A stretch of 41,338 nt of DNA from Streptosporangiaceae bacterium (lineage in GTDB: Bacteria > Actinomycetota > Actinomycetes > Streptosporangiales > Streptosporangiaceae). The notes below the pieces were generated by a model. It searched no databases. It saw only the letters and a list, made by a program, of their open reading frames with translations, and was not told where the DNA came from. Both the position numbers and the translations under genes were made by a program. Where the stretch lies: assembly GCA_030041275.1 (NCBI GenBank), contig JASHOE010000209.1, positions 1 to 41,338 on the forward strand. Reading direction: 5' to 3'. Numbering within the stretch: the stretch's first letter is position 1; each line of letters begins with the position of its first letter. Shown one piece after another: positions 32,239 through 40,291 of the stretch.

Positions 32239-35091
32239 TTAGCCGAGTATCTTCGCCAGGAACTGGCCCGTGTAGCTCTCCTCGTCCTTCGCCACAGCCT
32301 CCGGCGTCCCGGTCGCGATGACGCTGCCACCGCGCGAGCCGCCATCCGGCCCGAGGTCGACGATCCAGTCCGCGGTCTTGATCACGTCGAGGTTGTGCTC
32401 GATCACGATCACCGTGTTGCCGCCGTCGACCAGCCTGCCGAGGACGCCGAGCAGTTTGCGGATGTCATCGAAGTGCAGGCCCGTGGTCGGCTCATCGAGG
32501 ACATAGATAGTCCGGCCGGTTGACCGCCGCTGCAGCTCGGACGCGAGCTTCACCCGCTGCGCCTCACCGCCCGACAGCGTCGGGGCGGGCTGGCCGAGCC
32601 GGACATAACCGAGTCCGACGTCGACGAGTGTCTTCAGGTGCCGGTGAATGGCCGGGACCGGCTCGAAGAACTCGGACGCCTCCTCGATCGGCATTTCCAG
32701 CACGTCGGCGATCGTCTTGCCCTTGTAATGCACCTGCAGCGTGTCGGTGTTGTACCGGGCACCGTGACAGACCTCGCACGGCACATACACGTCGGGCAGG
32801 AACTGCATCTCGATCTTGATCGTCCCGTCACCCGAACACGCCTCGCACCGGCCGCCCTTGACGTTGAAGGAGAACCTGCCCGGCTGATAGCCGCGCACTT
32901 TCGCCTCGGTGGTCTGCGCGAACAGCCGCCGCACGTGATCGAACACGCCGGTGTAGGTCGCCGGATTGGATCGCGGGGTGCGGCCGATCGGGCCCTGGTC
33001 GACGTGCACGACCTTGTCGAGGTTCTGGATGCCGGTGATCTTCGAGTGCTTGCCCGGCACGATGCGCGTGCCGTGCAGCTCTCGCGCCAGCGCGCTGTAG
33101 AGGATGTCGTTGACCAGCGTCGACTTGCCCGAGCCTGACACGCCGGTGACGGCGATGAAGCACCCGAGCGGGAAAGCTACGTCGATGCCCTTGAGGTTGT
33201 GCGCGGCCGCGCCCTTCACCACGACCTCGCGGCCCTTGACCGGCTTGCGCCGGCTGGCCGGGACGGCGATGGTCTCCCGCCCGGTCAGGTACGCGCCGGT
33301 GATGGAGTCCTGGCTGTCCAGCAGCTCCTCCAGCGGGCCGGACACGACGATGTGCCCGCCGTGCTCGCCGGCCCGCGGCCCGATGTCCACGACCCAGTCC
33401 GCCGCCCGGATGGTGTCCTCGTCGTGCTCGACCACGATGAGTGTGTTGCCCAGGTCGCGGAGCCGCAGCAGGGTTTCAAGCAGCCGGTGGTTGTCCCGCT
33501 GGTGCAGCCCGATGGACGGTTCGTCCAGCACGTAGAGCACGCCGACCAGACCGGATCCGATCTGCGTCGCCAGCCGGATCCGCTGCGCCTCGCCGCCAGC
33601 TAGCGTCGCCGACGCGCGGTCCAGGGTGAGATAGTCCAGGCCCACGTCCAGCAGGAAACCGAGCCGGGCGTTCACCTCCTTGAGGATCCGGCCCGCAATC
33701 TGCATGTCCCGGTCAGACAACTCAAGCGACAGCAGCAGCTTGGCCAGCTCTCCGATCGGCAGGCCGCAGTAGTCCGATATCGACCGGTCGTCTACGGTGA
33801 CTGCGAGAGACACCGGCTTGAGCCGTGCGCCCTGGCACGACGGGCAGGGCACCTCGCGCATGAACTCCGCGTACCGCTCGCGGCTGTAGTCGCTGTCGGC
33901 GTCGGAGTGCCGCCGCTCGATGTACGGGATCGCGCCCTCGAAGTTGGTGTAGTACGAGCGCTCCCGGCCGTACCGGTTCCGGTACCGGACATGCACCTGC
34001 TTGTCGTAGCCGTAGAGCAGGGCCTTCTGGGCCTTGGCCGGCAGCCGCTCCCACGGCGTGTCGACCCGGAATCCGAGCGCATCGCCCAGCGCCTCTATCA
34101 GCCGCAGGAAGTAGTCGCTGACGTGGCCAGCGCTCCACACGCTGATCGCGCCGTCGGCGAGCGTGCGGGACGGCTCCGAGACGACCAGCTCCGGGTCGAC
34201 CTCCATCTTGGTGCCGAGGCCGGTGCAGTCGGTGCACGCACCCCACGGCGAGTTGAACGAGAACGACCGCGGCTCCAGCTCATCGAACGACAGGTCGTCG
34301 TACAGGCAGGCCAGGTGCTCGGAGAACATTCGCTCGCGGTTCGGGTCGTTCTCCGGGAGGTCGACGAATTCGAGCACGACCACGCCGCCGGCCAGGCCGA
34401 GCGCGGTCTCGACGGAGTCTGTCAGCCTGCGGCGCGACGACTCCTTCACGTCCAGCCGGTCGACGACGACCTCGATGTCGTGCTTTTCGTACTTCTTCAG
34501 CGCTGGCAGCTCGCCGGAAACCGCGGTGTCGAGCCTGATGATCGTCCCGTCCACCCGAGCCCGCGAGTAGCCCTTCACCTGGAGGTCGCGCAGCAGTTCG
34601 GTGTACTCGCCCTTGCGGCCACGCACGACGGGCGCGAGCACCTGGAACCTGGCGCCCTCGTCCAGCTCCAGGACCCGGTCGACGATCTGCTGCGGCGTCT
34701 GCCGCGCGATCGGTCGGCCGCAGACCGGGCAGTGTGGCTTACCGACCCTGGCGAACAGCAGCCGCATGTAGTCGTAGACCTCGGTGATGGTCCCGACAGT
34801 CGACCTCGGGTTGCGGCCGGCCGCCTTCTGGTCGATCGACACCGCGGGCGACAAGCCGTCGATGAAGTCGACGTCCGGCTTGTCCATCTGGCCCAGGAAC
34901 TGCCTGGCGTAGGCCGACAGCGACTCGACGTACCGCCGCTGACCCTCGGCAAAGATGGTGTCGAAAGCGAGGCTCGACTTGCCCGACCCAGACAGGCCGG
35001 TGAACACGATCATGGCGTCGCGCGGCAAGTCCAGCGAGACGTCCTTGAGGTTGTGCTCGCGGGCACCGCGGACGACGAGACGATCTGCCAT
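32239..35091 (-). CDS. uvrA: Excinuclease ABC subunit A
   Basis: 950 residues, the normal length. DNA-damage recognition subunit of nucleotide excision repair; dimer that loads UvrB. Seen: first Walker [11 protein letters not shown] (about 32), zinc motif CPVCGRPI (about 120), [10 protein letters not shown] (about 415), first signature [14 protein letters not shown] (about 495), second Walker [11 protein letters not shown] (about 650), the zinc finger CEACSGDG ... CEVCHG (about 755-785), second signature [15 protein letters not shown] (about 840) and Walker [14 protein letters not shown] 35091; homology begins [15 protein letters not shown]. The upstream region holds a candidate damage-inducible promoter. 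Divergent from the maleylpyruvate-isomerase/MBL pair. Confidence 0.98.
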   Translation of the reverse strand: MADRLVVRGAREHNLKDVSLDLPRDAMIVFTGLSGSGKSSLAFDTIFAEGQRRYVESLSAYARQFLGQMDKPDVDFIDGLSPAVSIDQKAAGRNPRSTVGTITEVYDYMRLLFARVGKPHCPVCGRPIARQTPQQIVDRVLELDEGARFQVLAPVVRGRKGEYTELLRDLQVKGYSRARVDGTIIRLDTAVSGELPALKKYEKHDIEVVVDRLDVKESSRRRLTDSVETALGLAGGVVVLEFVDLPENDPNRERMFSEHLACLYDDLSFDELEPRSFSFNSPWGACTDCTGLGTKMEVDPELVVSEPSRTLADGAISVWSAGHVSDYFLRLIEALGDALGFRVDTPWERLPAKAQKALLYGYDKQVHVRYRNRYGRERSYYTNFEGAIPYIERRHSDADSDYSRERYAEFMREVPCPSCQGARLKPVSLAVTVDDRSISDYCGLPIGELAKLLLSLELSDRDMQIAGRILKEVNARLGFLLDVGLDYLTLDRASATLAGGEAQRIRLATQIGSGLVGVLYVLDEPSIGLHQRDNHRLLETLLRLRDLGNTLIVVEHDEDTIRAADWVVDIGPRAGEHGGHIVVSGPLEELLDSQDSITGAYLTGRETIAVPASRRKPVKGREVVVKGAAAHNLKGIDVAFPLGCFIAVTGVSGSGKSTLVNDILYSALARELHGTRIVPGKHSKITGIQNLDKVVHVDQGPIGRTPRSNPATYTGVFDHVRRLFAQTTEAKVRGYQPGRFSFNVKGGRCEACSGDGTIKIEMQFLPDVYVPCEVCHGARYNTDTLQVHYKGKTIADVLEMPIEEASEFFEPVPAIHRHLKTLVDVGLGYVRLGQPAPTLSGGEAQRVKLASELQRRSTGRTIYVLDEPTTGLHFDDIRKLLGVLGRLVDGGNTVIVIEHNLDVIKTADWIVDLGPDGGSRGGSVIATGTPEAVAKDEESYTGQFLAKILG

Positions 35092-35161
35092 TTACGCTCG
35101 GTTTCTCCCGGTACGTACGGCTTGGAACGGGCACACTCGCGGGCCACAACCCTGGTACGCC

Positions 35162-35184
35162 ATGGTATCCGGGGGGTCTGACAA
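35162..35184 (-). promoter_or_regulatory. Candidate PafBC-type (RecA-independent) promoter of uvrA
   Basis: Reading leftward, TTGTCA (35184-35179), 11 nt, TACCAT (35167-35162). The RecA-NDp/PafBC consensus of actinobacteria is TTGTCRGTG-N8-TAnnnT, which has the same 11-nt spacing; GTG is here GAC. The start codon is 71 nt downstream. No LexA-type GAAC-N4-GTTC box is visible in the 395-bp region 35092-35486, which otherwise holds only promoters. Confidence 0.55.
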
Positions 35185-35472
35185 AACCGGGGCCCTTCGG
35201 CCAGCGGTGGCAGCTAGCGGCCCCAACAGGTTCGTGCAACCGCCGGTGCCTGGCCGATATTCCCAGCTCAGCTTGGCTCGGCGCCGCCGTCAGGTGGGCC
35301 GTGCGCGGCGGGCCTGTCGGGCGGCGCGGGGTTCGCTCTCCAGCGGCCGCCGTACGGCGCACCGTGTCGCTCGCTAGCGACCGCCTCTGCTGCCAGGCGC
35401 GGGACGGTCGTCGGCGGGTCCGCTGGCCGGCGGCGGCCACGACTGACCCGCGCCGGCCCAGGCAGCGCTTGC

Positions 35473-35478
35473 TAGCGT
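35473..35478 (+). promoter_or_regulatory. -10 element of a leaderless promoter
   Basis: TAGCGT ends 8 nt before ATG 35487. Confidence 0.55.
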
Positions 35479-35486
35479 GTGGACCC

Positions 35487-36227
35487 ATGAACTCACCGGT
35501 GCCGGACGCGGCGGCGAAGGCGGCTGAGCTGGTCCAGCGGATCGATGTCGCGACCGCGCGCGTGCTCGCCACCGTGGCGAGGATCACCGATGAGCAGGCG
35601 CGCGAGCCGTCCGCGCTGCCGGGCTGGAGCCGCGGGCACGTGCTCACCCACCTCTCCCGCAACGCCGACGGCCTGGCGAACCTGCTGATCTGGGCGCGAA
35701 CGGGGGTCGTGACGCCGCAGTACCCAAGCATGGAGGTGCGCGACCACCAGATCGCGACCGGCGCCGACCGTCCCGCTCGCGAGCTGATCGTCGACTTCGC
35801 GTACTCCGCCACGGCCTTCGGCAGCGAGGCAGCGCAACTCCGCGACGTGGACTGGGCCGCCGAGGTGTCGGGCATCCGCGGGGCGCCACATCCCGCCTGG
35901 TACACGCTCTGGCGGCGGCTGTCGGAACTGGAGATCCACCACGTCGACCTGGACGCCGGATACCGACCCGTGGACTGGCCGCCAGAGTTTGCGCGGGAGT
36001 GCCTGCAGCGGGCAGTCAGCAGCTTCGCCGGGCCCGACTCCCCCGCCGCTTTGCTGCGTGTCGCCGATAACGGTGCCGAGTACCGGATCGGTCCGCCAGA
36101 GCAGGCTCCGACGGTAACCATCACCGGGCCGTCGCACGCTTTGCTGGCCTGGCTAGTAGGCCGTAGCGACGGCGGCGGCCTGACCGCAACGCCAGCCGGC
36201 CCACTGCCGTCCGTTCCGCCGTGGTAG
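35487..36227 (+). CDS. Mycothiol-dependent maleylpyruvate isomerase family protein
   Basis: 246 residues. N-terminal metal-binding helical bundle: LPGWSRGHVLTHLSRNADGLANLL (residues about 44-67, with H51/H55), and RLSELEIHHVDLDAGY (about 147-162, Glu and His ligands). Divalent metal plus mycothiol chemistry is the family expectation; the true substrate of this paralogue is unknown. It lies 9 nt before the MBL-fold hydrolase in one operon and is divergent from uvrA, an arrangement I recall from other actinomycetes. Confidence 0.9.
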   Translation: MNSPVPDAAAKAAELVQRIDVATARVLATVARITDEQAREPSALPGWSRGHVLTHLSRNADGLANLLIWARTGVVTPQYPSMEVRDHQIATGADRPARELIVDFAYSATAFGSEAAQLRDVDWAAEVSGIRGAPHPAWYTLWRRLSELEIHHVDLDAGYRPVDWPPEFARECLQRAVSSFAGPDSPAALLRVADNGAEYRIGPPEQAPTVTITGPSHALLAWLVGRSDGGGLTATPAGPLPSVPPW

Positions 36228-36236
36228 GTATCAACA

Positions 36237-36902
36237 ATGAGCTACACAGGAAACGTCAGCGTCGGCGGCCCGGCAGACACCAGAGAGCTTCCCGGCCTCA
36301 CCGTCACGAAGGTGTCGGTGGGACCCATGGATAACAATGCCTACCTGCTGCGCTGCACCGAGACCGGCGAGCTCGCCCTCATCGACGCCGCCAATGATGC
36401 GCAGACCCTGCTGGATCTGGTCGGCGACAAGCCGCTGAGCGCGATCATCACGACGCACCAGCACTGGGATCACCATGCCGCGTTGCGACCGGTGCAGCAG
36501 GCCACCGGTGCTGCGACCGTCGCCCATCCCGACGACGCGCCCGGACTGCCGATCCCCGTCACTCGACCGGTTCGGCACGGGGACACGGTCACCGTCGGCA
36601 ACGCCAGGCTGACGGTGATCCACCTGCGCGGCCACACGCCCGGCAGCATCGCGCTGTGCTACGACGGCGGCGGCCAGCTGGCCGACCAGCCGCACCTCTT
36701 CACGGGCGACTCGCTGTTTCCGGGCGGGCCTGGCAACACGCAGAAGGACCCGCAGCGGTTCGACAGCCTGATGACCGACCTCGAGACCCGGGTGTTCGCC
36801 GAGCTACCCGACGGCACGTGGGTCTACCCCGGCCACGGCCGCGACACCACCCTCGGAACCGAGCGGCCGCACCTGGCGGAGTGGCGCGCCCGCGGCTGGT
36901 AG
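36237..36902 (+). CDS. MBL-fold metallo-hydrolase (glyoxalase II-like)
   Basis: 221 residues. Metallo-beta-lactamase fold with the full metal set: THQHWDHHA (H-x-H-x-D-H), LRGHTPGSIAL (His), TGDSLFPG (Asp), and YPGHGRDTT (His). Small, glyoxalase II-like, probably a thioester or related hydrolase acting on mycothiol or bacillithiol-type conjugates; that substrate is an inference from the maleylpyruvate isomerase gene 9 nt upstream. Confidence 0.93.
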   Translation: MSYTGNVSVGGPADTRELPGLTVTKVSVGPMDNNAYLLRCTETGELALIDAANDAQTLLDLVGDKPLSAIITTHQHWDHHAALRPVQQATGAATVAHPDDAPGLPIPVTRPVRHGDTVTVGNARLTVIHLRGHTPGSIALCYDGGGQLADQPHLFTGDSLFPGGPGNTQKDPQRFDSLMTDLETRVFAELPDGTWVYPGHGRDTTLGTERPHLAEWRARGW

Positions 36903-36944
36903 CGCCGCCGCTCGATAACCCCTGTCCGACCGCCCCGGCTATGG

Positions 36945-37844
36945 TCACATCGGCACTTTGATGCCGCGCTTGATAAGCCAGACGTTGGCGGGCCATGAAG
37001 TGGCGAATCCGATCATCATGCCAACTTGCATGAGCAGCCAGAACGCGGCCGAGTTGGGCAGGAGATTGTGCGGCGCCGGGAACAGCACGAACGTCATGAT
37101 CGCCATCCAGCCGAACAGCCCGACCTCGAAGGCCGTCAGCGAGATGAAATCGGCCTTGGTCGCCGCGATCAGCCCGTCCTTGACTCCGAGGCCGCGCATC
37201 GGCGCGATCGCGAAGTACTGGAAGACGATCCCGAGGATGAGGGCGAACACGTAGTCGCCGAGGTATTCCGCGCCCAGGGTCAGGCCGGCAATGGCCAGAG
37301 CCGCCGCGAAAACCACGAACTCAGAGATGACGTCGCCCAGAGCGCAACCGGAGCCGCAGTGGCTCACCTCGATGGCCATCATCACCCACCTGGGCCGGGA
37401 CCGGCCGGGCGGGGAGGCTGGCTCCGGGCCGCCACCTCGCTCGAGGGTGTCTGGCATGTCGGCGGCCTTTGCGGCCGGCGCGGCCCCACCGTACGGCGTC
37501 GACCCCGCAGACATCGACCCCGCAGACATCGACCCCTGGGACATCGACCCCTGGGACATCGGCCCCTGGGACATCGGCCCAGGAGACGTCCGCCCCGCAG
37601 ACATCGACGCCCGCGTCGTTGCCATCTGGGGCGTCGTCATCCGGCGGCCAGCCCGCGTCCACCGCCAGTAAAATGCGAGCGCGACTGGGCCGAAGTACAG
37701 CCCGGTGATCGGATAAACGAAGTTCATCACGCCCATCGGCTGACGCCGGTGACCGACGACGATGTCGTAGCCGATGATGGCCGCGCAGCAGAAGCAGACC
37801 GAAAGATAGAACCACGCGACTGCCGTCAGCCAGTCTGGCGCCAC
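36945..37844 (-). CDS. DUF4396 membrane protein with repeat-expanded loop
   Basis: 299 residues from GTG 37844, behind AAGGCGG. N-terminal helices (AVAWFYLSVCFCCAAIIGYDIV; VYPITGLYFGPVALAFYW), then a 90-residue cytoplasmic-type loop that contains Met-Ser-x-Gly-Ser tandem repeats, and the DUF4396 core: EVSHCGSGCALGDVISE with the conserved Cys-x3-Cys, four more helices and the C-terminal SWPANVWLIKRGIKVPM. The cysteines and histidine suggest metal (copper?) handling; not established. It is convergent with the MBL gene and downstream of the serine hydrolase. Confidence 0.88.
   Translation of the reverse strand: MAPDWLTAVAWFYLSVCFCCAAIIGYDIVVGHRRQPMGVMNFVYPITGLYFGPVALAFYWRWTRAGRRMTTPQMATTRASMSAGRTSPGPMSQGPMSQGSMSQGSMSAGSMSAGSTPYGGAAPAAKAADMPDTLERGGGPEPASPPGRSRPRWVMMAIEVSHCGSGCALGDVISEFVVFAAALAIAGLTLGAEYLGDYVFALILGIVFQYFAIAPMRGLGVKDGLIAATKADFISLTAFEVGLFGWMAIMTFVLFPAPHNLLPNSAAFWLLMQVGMMIGFATSWPANVWLIKRGIKVPM
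37496..37610 (-). repeat. 15-bp in-frame tandem repeat in the DUF4396 gene
   Basis: About seven copies of a GACATCGACCCCTGG-like unit on the + strand (coding for Met-Ser-x-Gly-Ser/Pro on the gene strand). Several adjacent copies differ at one base, which indicates recent expansion. Confidence 0.9.
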
Positions 37845-37944
37845 GACCTGACCGCCTTCCCCTGCATGTCAGGCGCTCTCCGTGCTGCGACCTGTCATCA
37901 GTTTAATCCGGCCCCTCGCGGCGATCACGATGCCGACCATGCGG

Positions 37945-39108
37945 TCAGAGGCCCGCGTAGCTGGCGTCCATCAGAGCCCGGTTCCGCGGATTGCGCCAGC
38001 GCGGCCCCATCTGGCTCGTCACGTAGCCGAACGCCAGGCCGGCATCGGGGTCGCTGAACCCGACTGACCCACCGGCACCGAAGTGGCCGAAACAACGCGG
38101 GCCACGGCCGAGCGGCCGCTCGGCGTGGGTGAGCTGGAAGCCGAGGCCGAACCGCGACGGTCGGCGCAGCACGAGGTCCGCGCCATACACCTGCTCCTGT
38201 GTCGCCTCCGCGAGGGCAGCGGCGTCCACGATGCGGCGGCCGTCCAGCGAACCGCCGCCAGCGAGCGCCGCGTATATCCGGGCTACTCCGGCCGCGCTCG
38301 CGTGCGCGTTCGCTGATGGCATCTCCGCGCTGCGCCACGCGGCCGTGTTGACCACGCCGTAGCCAGTGAAGTCTGGCGGGTTGATGTATGCCAGCTCCGT
38401 CATCACGTCTCCCGGTCGCGCGTCCGGCCGCTTGCGCGGGACAGCTCGCGGCGCGTCGCTGTCCGCCCAGATGAACTCCGCGACCCGCGAGTGCTCGCTC
38501 TCGGCCAGCCCGATATGCACGTCGGCGCCGAGCGGCCCGGCCAGCTCGCGGGCGAGCAGGCGGCCTGGCGTCACTCCGCTAACGCGCCGGATCAGCTCAC
38601 CGACCACGAAGCCAAACGTGTTGACGTGGTAACCATGTCCCTCGCCAGGCGGCCACCACGGTGCCTCGGCGGCCAGCACTCGGGTCATCAGCGGCCAGTC
38701 CAGGGCGCTCCCCGCTGGCAGGGCCTCGCGGATGGCCGGCACACCCGCCTGGTGGCTCAGCAGCTCGCGAACGGTCACGGCGGCCTTGCCGGCGGCGGCG
38801 AACTCGGGCCAGTACCGCGCGACCGCGGCGTCCGGGTCGAGCCGGCCCTCCCCGGTCAGCCGCGCCGCGCAGGCTGCGAGCAGTCCCTTACCGACCGAGA
38901 ACACGTTGACCAGCGTGTCCTGATTCCACGGCTGCAGCCGGGCGGTATCGCGCCAGCCGCCGAACAGGTTCACGACGACGCGACCGCGCACCGACACGCA
39001 CACCGCGGCGCCGAGCTCACCTCGTTCCCGGAAGTTTGTGGTGAACTCGCTGCGGACCGCAGCAAAGGCCGGATCGCACCAGCCGGACACCACAGGTTCA
39101 GTCCGCAC
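37945..39108 (-). CDS. Serine hydrolase, beta-lactamase/esterase family (EstB-like)
   Basis: 387 residues from GTG 39108. Class C beta-lactamase fold: nucleophile motif S71-V-G-K74, the Tyr motif GHGYHVNTFG (Tyr160), and the third motif HFGAGGS near residue 345. No signal peptide, so probably a cytosolic esterase or peptidase rather than a secreted beta-lactamase. Divergent from the flavoenzyme gene by 73 nt. Confidence 0.92.
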   Translation of the reverse strand: MRTEPVVSGWCDPAFAAVRSEFTTNFRERGELGAAVCVSVRGRVVVNLFGGWRDTARLQPWNQDTLVNVFSVGKGLLAACAARLTGEGRLDPDAAVARYWPEFAAAGKAAVTVRELLSHQAGVPAIREALPAGSALDWPLMTRVLAAEAPWWPPGEGHGYHVNTFGFVVGELIRRVSGVTPGRLLARELAGPLGADVHIGLAESEHSRVAEFIWADSDAPRAVPRKRPDARPGDVMTELAYINPPDFTGYGVVNTAAWRSAEMPSANAHASAAGVARIYAALAGGGSLDGRRIVDAAALAEATQEQVYGADLVLRRPSRFGLGFQLTHAERPLGRGPRCFGHFGAGGSVGFSDPDAGLAFGYVTSQMGPRWRNPRNRALMDASYAGL

Positions 39109-39167
39109 GCCGCCGACCTGCCTTCCTGGCAGCGCCAGCCGCCGTGAATGTGGGTGTCACCTCGCGG

Positions 39168-39173
39168 TAGTCT
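39168..39173 (+). promoter_or_regulatory. -10 element of a leaderless promoter
   Basis: TAGTCT ends 8 nt before ATG 39182. Confidence 0.55.
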
Positions 39174-39181
39174 GCCCGGTC

Positions 39182-40291
39182 ATGGCCGAAGTGCGCGATG
39201 TTGCGATCGTCGGTGCGGGCCTGCTCGGGCTCGCGGCTGCCCGTGCGCTCACCGCACGCGGCCGCGACGTCATCTTGCTGGAGCAGGCGACGGTCGGTCA
39301 CGCCGGGGCCGGGTCCAAGGGCAGCTGCCGGATCTTCCGGCTGGGCTATCCGGATCCCGCCTACGTGACCGCGGCGCGGCGAGCCGGGGAGCTCTGGCGC
39401 GAACTCGAGGAAGAGTCCGGACGGCAGCTCCGATGGCCGACGCCGCACCTGACGTTCGGGACCGGGCTGCGCGACGTGCAGCATGCCTTGCAGGCGGCGG
39501 GAGCGCCGTGCGAGCCGCTGCGCGCGGCGGAGGTGGCCGAGCGGTTCCCCGATATTCGCGTGGACGGACCCGCGCTGCTCGAGACCGAGTCGGCCGTCCT
39601 CGCTGCAGACGTCGCGCTGGACGCGCTCGCCCGCCTGGGCGGAGAGCTCTGCACCGGGACGCGGGTGCTCAGCATCGCCGACGACGACACGCACGTCACG
39701 CTGCACACCTCTGCCGGGCCGGTCACTGCGCGGACCGCTATCGTGACCGCCGGACCCTGGTCGCGCGGCCTGCTCGCGCCGCTGGGTGTGCTGGCGCCGA
39801 CCACCCCGACGCTGGAGCAGATCGGTTACCTGCGGCCAACCGGTACTCCCACCCGCCCCGACTCCGGCCGCACGCCGATCTTCATCTGCCATGAGGACCC
39901 CGCGCCGTACGGGCTGCCAGTGCCCGGCTCGCCGCTCTACAAGATCGGGATTCATGACAGCGGCGACGCTACCGACATCGACGCGCAGGACCGGTCGCCG
40001 GACCGCGATCTGGTAGACCGGCTGTCGCGGGTAGCGGAGCGCTTGCTCCCCGGTTACGACCCAGAGCCGGCCGTCACCGAGCGCTGCGTCTACGACAACA
40101 CCCCGGACGAGGATTTCATCGTGGACCGGATCGGCAACGTCGTGATCGGCTGCGGGACGTCCGGGCATGGCTTCAAGTTCGGTCCGCTGCTCGGCGAGTG
40201 GCTCGCCGACCTGGCGACCGGCGCGACGAACGGCCCGGAGCCGCCGCTGCGCGAGCGCTTCGCCGCCCGCCGGTTCCGGCCCGCGGGCTAG
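39182..40291 (+). CDS. Sarcosine oxidase/N-methyltryptophan oxidase-like flavoenzyme
   Basis: 369 residues of the monomeric sarcosine oxidase (MSOX/SolA) family: FAD-binding GAGLLGLAAARAL (11-23) with LLEQ at strand 2, GSKGSCRIFRLGY (44-56), the covalent-flavin position C302 in RCVYDNTPDEDF, and the C-terminal CGTSGHGFKFGPLLGE (324-339). Oxidises N-methyl amino acids to the amino acid, formaldehyde and hydrogen peroxide. ATG 39182 is favoured over the upstream open frame by a TAGTCT -10 and by homology. Its stop shares a CTAG with the stop of the opposing glycosyltransferase gene. Confidence 0.93.
   Translation: MAEVRDVAIVGAGLLGLAAARALTARGRDVILLEQATVGHAGAGSKGSCRIFRLGYPDPAYVTAARRAGELWRELEEESGRQLRWPTPHLTFGTGLRDVQHALQAAGAPCEPLRAAEVAERFPDIRVDGPALLETESAVLAADVALDALARLGGELCTGTRVLSIADDDTHVTLHTSAGPVTARTAIVTAGPWSRGLLAPLGVLAPTTPTLEQIGYLRPTGTPTRPDSGRTPIFICHEDPAPYGLPVPGSPLYKIGIHDSGDATDIDAQDRSPDRDLVDRLSRVAERLLPGYDPEPAVTERCVYDNTPDEDFIVDRIGNVVIGCGTSGHGFKFGPLLGEWLADLATGATNGPEPPLRERFAARRFRPAG

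Noticed and set aside
33907..35181. 424-codon rightward frame opposite uvrA
   Set aside because: Mirror frame of uvrA; no domain, and uvrA is certain.
35092..35486. Searched for a LexA/SOS box upstream of uvrA
   Set aside because: No GAAC-N4-GTTC-type palindrome seen by eye; the PafBC-like element is the better candidate.
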